Assembly (NCBI RefSeq): GCF_032118995.1
Contig: NC_092650.1
Span: 5,084,001 to 5,148,000, forward strand
Source: Asterias amurensis
Lineage: Eukaryota; Echinodermata; Asteroidea; Forcipulatida; Asteriidae
Direction of reading: 5' to 3'
Length of the DNA: 64,000 bases
Both the position numbers and the translations under genes were made by a program. Each line of letters begins with the position of its first letter. The stretch's first letter is position 1. Positions 60,236 through 64,000 of the stretch are shown here, piece by piece. The notes under the pieces are model-generated. The model was not told the origin of the DNA, searched no databases, and saw only the letters and a program-made list of their open reading frames with translations.

Positions 60236-60779
60236 AAGGCAGTGAACACTATTGGTAATTAGTCAAAGTAATTATTAGCATGAAACCTTACTTGGTAACA
60301 AATAATGGGGAGAAGTTGATAGTATAACATGGTGTGAGAATTGTCTCCCTCTGAAATGACCTAGTTTTTGAGAAAGAATTAATTTTCCACGAATTTGATT
60401 TCGAGGTCTAAGAATGATAATTTTGAGGTCACGAAATCAAACATCTGAATGCACACAACTTCGTGTGACATGGGTGTTTTTTCTTTCATGACCATTTGAG
60501 CTCAAATTTTCACAGGTTTGTTATTTTATGCATATGTTGAGATACACCAAGTGAGTAGACTGGTCTTTGATAATAGACCGATCCATTAAGCTCCCCCCAT
60601 TGCGTATTGACCAATCACAACGCAACTAAAAAAGTCTGACATACGTGCGCGTATGCTTTGCGCGAGCGGCAGAGTTGTGCAGAACTGCATTGAAGAGGCT
60701 CGCGTGTTCTTGCTCACACGTGTGTCGTTGGTGGAGCCTAATGGATCGGTCTAGTACCAATAGTGGCCATTGTCTTTAA
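60236..60779 (+). mobile_element. Long MITE family copy, interrupted by another MITE
   Basis: It begins aaggcagtgaacactattgg and ends 'ccaatagtggccattgtctt'. The order of internal blocks is intact up to 'actggtctttgataa', where the insertion at 60575 begins. Confidence 0.85.
60575..60752. mobile_element. agaccgatccattaagctcc MITE nested in the long MITE
   Basis: The ends agaccgatccattaagctcc and 'gagcctaatggatcggtct' are inverted. It shares its core with the copies at 13978 and 24049 and is flanked on both sides by sequence of the host MITE. Confidence 0.9.
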
Positions 60780-61933
60780 GGTGATGGTAAATGCAAAGAT
60801 ATGCATTGGATATGGCAGGCCAGGTATTTCGTCTTCAAAATAACAAGAAATCTTTTAAAGTCTATGCAAAAACTTGGAAGGGGCTACAGCCTCCATGGCC
60901 TTCGTGTAATCATGGTGGAAGCCCCATGGTGTAACTCAAGGCCTGGATTGGTTCAAGGGAGAGAATCTTTATTGAATTGATTTGAGAATTGGGCATTATT
61001 TTGTTACAAGACTCACAAAAAGCTTCATTCTAGAGTGTCATTCATATTGTACATAATGTGTAGACTAACTCATCTAATGGAAATAATAAAATGTGTACTG
61101 CAATAGGGTGTTTATTTCTCCATTTTCTGTTTCTTTTATTTTATTTTGATAATCCAAATGTATCTACAATTCTGACCATACTTATGTACAAAATACATCA
61201 ACATTATAAAAATATGACCTGATTTTCGTTGCACTATGAAGCAAAAGAGAAATGGATTTAAATCATAACATAAAAAACCTTCCCTTAAAACAAAACCATA
61301 ATTTTGTCACAATTTAGCACAAACATGAATACTGAATGGATTGTAAGACCTTATTTCAGATCATATTGATATTTGTCATTAGTATCAAAACATTAAAATA
61401 AAATATTGAAAGTGAAAACAAAATTATAGAACAGATTAAAAAAACATTGTCAACCTCTTGAAATAATGTACGGACGGATGGACGGACGGACGACCTTCAA
61501 ATCACAATAATTGTTGTGTTTTTGTGTCTGTGCAAAACCCTTGTAGCTTGTACCAAGAATCTCTGCTTGTACAAATGCCATATCTTGGCTTCCATTGGTT
61601 TTGTGTGTACATGTACTAGGTTATTTAAAGTAAGATCCAACGTATATTTGAATATTTTAGGAGGAACAATGTCATTGCACTGACATAATAATGTGCCCTT
61701 GTGCAAAGGCCAATTTACAACTAAAAACGCACATCATTCATTTTAAATACAGTGTAAAATAAAGGGTACTTAACAACTTCGCTAATGACTAGAAAAAAAA
61801 GTGGGAAAAAATATCCTAAGCATTATGTAAACCTGAAATACGCACTGTGTGTATGTGAACATTTCCCCAAATAAGCCATCACACATTTACTACTTTGACA
61901 CATGCCTTATACAACACTTGACTTTAACCTGTA

Positions 61934-62125
61934 TTGACCCCTTGCACGCACGTCACACGCGGAGACTGATGACACGCTCACCATGTTGGTGGGCAATAGG
62001 CTTACATGTAACCGCCGCGTCACCTAAATATGCGCATTTCACTGAATAACACACGTTGACACTGACCACCAAAATGGCGCATCCAAGATTATTCTGATGA
62101 TGACGTCAGGTAAAATGGGTCAATA
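61934..62125. mobile_element. MITE with ttgacccc/gggtcaat termini
   Basis: The left 'tattgaccccttgcacgcac' with 'gtcacac' faces the right 'gatgacgtcaggtaaaatgg gtcaata'. The ends are inverted but diverged. It resembles the start of 25100-25135. Confidence 0.6.
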
Positions 62126-62146
62126 AGATACTTGTATTAGTTGAAA

Positions 62147-62279
62147 CCAGGGGTGGATTAACTCGACTTACGACGATTTACTCGTCCTTAAACTTGGGAC
62201 TAGCCACACGTTTTTTATATCCCCTAGGACCAGTCGTAAGTTTAGACTAGTCCTAACTCCATGTGAAACTACCCCTGGT
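62147..62279. mobile_element. MITE with accaggggt...acccctggt termini
   Basis: The left accaggggtggattaactcg and right 'catgtgaaactacccctggt' are inverted at the tips. Inner blocks 'acttacgac' and 'gtcgtaagt' also pair. About 133 bp. Confidence 0.72.
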
Positions 62280-62807
62280 AGTCGTGATTGACTTTGAGTT
62301 TTGACATTAAAGACTTGAGCCTCGACCTTAAAGGCAAAGTTTTCCTTTGGGTTTTTGAACTGTTCAAATGTTTTAACCCTTTTTAAATGTAGCGCATACA
62401 TTAAAAGTAAATATGTTTCTCACAATGCTATATATTTTTTTAAAGCTTCTGACCAAATTGTTTTATTACCCTTGATTTTTGGAGTGATTCCCAAATGTCT
62501 ACATCGTTTACCTTCCCTTTAAAGATCTAAGACGACCTGGGCTTAATAGATGACAACCCTTGTTACTTCAGAGGAATCTTTGTCAAATTAAAGTTTCCAA
62601 ATTTCATTGACAGAATCAAAAGAATAACTGGGATAACTTTGATTTTTTTTTCGTGACTATGGTTTAAAACAAAATCTAGATAAAAATGTATTTACAGAAG
62701 GCACAACTGTCAACAGGTAATTTAACTGTACAAAAAGGCTACACTAACATTTAAAATGAATCCCTGAATTGTCCTGCAGTAGTTAGAAAAACCAATAATT
62801 CAATAAT

Positions 62808-63921
62808 TTAGCAAATATTTAAATTTAGTTTCTCCTCGAGGAGCTTGAACTGGTTGTGCATTTCATTTAAGGGCTTGGTGGCATCAAGAACCTGAAGAAA
62901 ACAGAAACAAAATAGTTAAGTTGTATTAATTTAATTTCAAAGCGAACTTGGCCAGAACCAGAAACAACCATTGTAAACTGTAAACTAAAAAAAAAAAACA
63001 TAGAATTTGAACTGCCTCTAGTTAGCGGGCAACCTCGGTTGTCTAGTCGGTAAGACACTGCTCTAGAATTGCAAGGGTTGTGGGTTTGAATCCCACCTGA
63101 GTAACAACGTGCCTGTGATATTTGTTTACAGGACTAGGGAAAAGTTTGTATATACTCAGTGCCTTGAGTGTACCTTGTTTGGTAGACAAACCTTTGTACG
63201 GTAAACAAAAAAAATTACCATTGCAAACTAATGAGATTGACCACCATAGAGATAGCGTAATCTGGAGGGTGCACGTTCAAGTCCAGCTTCGGTCAACTTT
63301 GTTTTGTTCAAACCAAAATTACTTTGTATCTATCAGTGACAATCCTGAGAAATCCAATGCAGTTTCAATGAACGTTACAGAATTGGTAAGAAACAAAACC
63401 GCGAAGATTACAGATTGACATACACGGTCTAATGATGATGATAGTAGAAAACATCCCTTGAAATATTTCTGTATGAAATTTTATATTTGATGAGAAATAA
63501 ACAATCTAATTTTGCGTTTGGAGTTTATCGCTCAGTGAGCGTTTTATTCATTTTTGTTTTGGCAACGATGCAATGTAAAATTTGTAATCGGTTTTTCACT
63601 ATTCTCTCGTGACCCAGATGGCCGATCGATCTCGAACTTCTACAGGTTTGTCGGTTTATATATATGGTGGATTACATGAAGTGTTAACACTGCCAGCAAC
63701 TTTTTTGTTAGCAAAACCAATTCTGTAATGTTCCTTGAAGTGGCAAGGAAGTTAACTTACTATTACTGGTGCTGGAAGCTCAAACTTTGTCTTCTTGATG
63801 AGCCAATCCTCATGCGTCTCATGGAGTTCTCTGAGATACTCCATAGGTATTCCGGACTCCTCCTTACGACTTCGCTCACAAATCCGTCTCTCACATTGCT
63901 CTGGGGTGCTACGAAGGTACA
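62808..63921 (-). CDS. Deoxynucleoside kinase (TK2/dNK-like), last two exons
   Basis: Deoxynucleoside kinases phosphorylate deoxynucleosides for dNTP salvage. Two minus-strand exons are present: 63921-63761 and 62891-62808 (TAA 62810-62808), joined in frame; the acceptor at 63921 shows the gene continues beyond the right edge. The first encodes YLRSTPEQCERRICERSRKE followed by ESGIPMEYLRELHETHEDWL. This contains the LID segment with its arginines and the conserved LHExHEDWLI of the dNK/TK2/dCK/dGK family. The last gives VLDATKPLNEMHNQFKLLEE, matching the 'VLxAD' strand and terminal helix. The wording 'YLR-S/T-PE' and 'LHELHEDWLI' resembles insect dNK and TK2 more than dCK or dGK. The P-loop exon is outside the window, so the subtype is uncertain. 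Confidence 0.9.
63028..63115 (+). mobile_element. tRNA-derived SINE head in kinase intron
   Basis: A box-like TTGTCTAGTCGG and B box GGTTTGAATCC at tRNA spacing. It is followed by non-tRNA sequence (63116 on), so it is a SINE or tRNA relic. It shares 'ctgctctagaattgcaa' with the one at 45412. Confidence 0.68.
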
Positions 63922-64000
63922 CTGTGAGAAACAAAGTGAATGTATACTCCATGATATTCATTAGCCCATGTCAAGAATGCTGAAGAACAATCTTGTGTGT

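Larger units (their letters stand above)
60780..62807 (-). other. Probable 3' UTR of the nucleoside kinase gene and intergenic DNA
   Basis: No exon is seen. A/T-rich sequence with a short GGAC repeat (61468-61493) and two MITEs (61934-62125 and 62147-62279). Hexamers AATAAA occur on both strands between 61080 and 61150, a possible meeting point for convergent transcripts. Confidence 0.4.

Overview
This window reads as invertebrate deuterostome nuclear DNA: AT-rich, with small exons, introns of 0.3 to 4 kb, GT-AG splice sites, and very many short inverted-repeat transposons. The host proteins and the repeat landscape, especially a recurrent element whose ends contain 'ggacactattggtaatt' and tRNA-derived SINEs, suggest an echinoderm, most likely a sea star. 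The species call is an inference from memory of such repeats, not a search result.

Layout from left to right. Positions 1-1311 (minus) hold a MULE-like transposase-derived reading frame that runs off the left edge. Positions 1652-6030 are a satellite array of about 18 monomers of about 240 bp, partly organised as a 969-bp four-monomer higher-order repeat. GCSH (plus, 7582-10250) is the lipoyl carrier of the glycine cleavage system; its first exon was not found. A methionine sulfoxide reductase A gene (minus, 15491-19950) follows. Its catalytic position is an in-frame TGA, and a textbook form-II SECIS lies in its 3' UTR, so it is a selenoprotein gene. Cathepsin Z (minus, 22572-29741, seven exons) lies head to head with a HERPUD-family gene (plus, 32409-40506, seven coding exons). 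CHMP4, an ESCRT-III subunit (plus, 46051-55160, five exons), follows; its 4.2-kb first intron holds a long-inverted-repeat element inserted in an older MITE. The last two exons of a TK2/dNK-like deoxynucleoside kinase (minus) close the window at 62808-63921.

The genes are unrelated housekeeping functions: mitochondrial glycine catabolism, oxidised methionine repair, lysosomal proteolysis, ER-associated degradation, membrane scission and nucleoside salvage. The CTSZ/HERPUD intergenic region carries plausible matching control sites: a CLEAR-like E-box on the lysosomal side, and a CRE plus a CCAAT-N9 ERSE-like site on the ER-stress side.

The rest is mostly mobile DNA: at least fifteen MITE-like inverted-repeat families, several in nested insertions, three tRNA-derived SINE types, LINE 3' ends, a long AAT microsatellite and a 21-bp minisatellite. 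No CRISPR array, rRNA gene or LTR element was recognised. The strongest finding is the selenocysteine MsrA with its SECIS.
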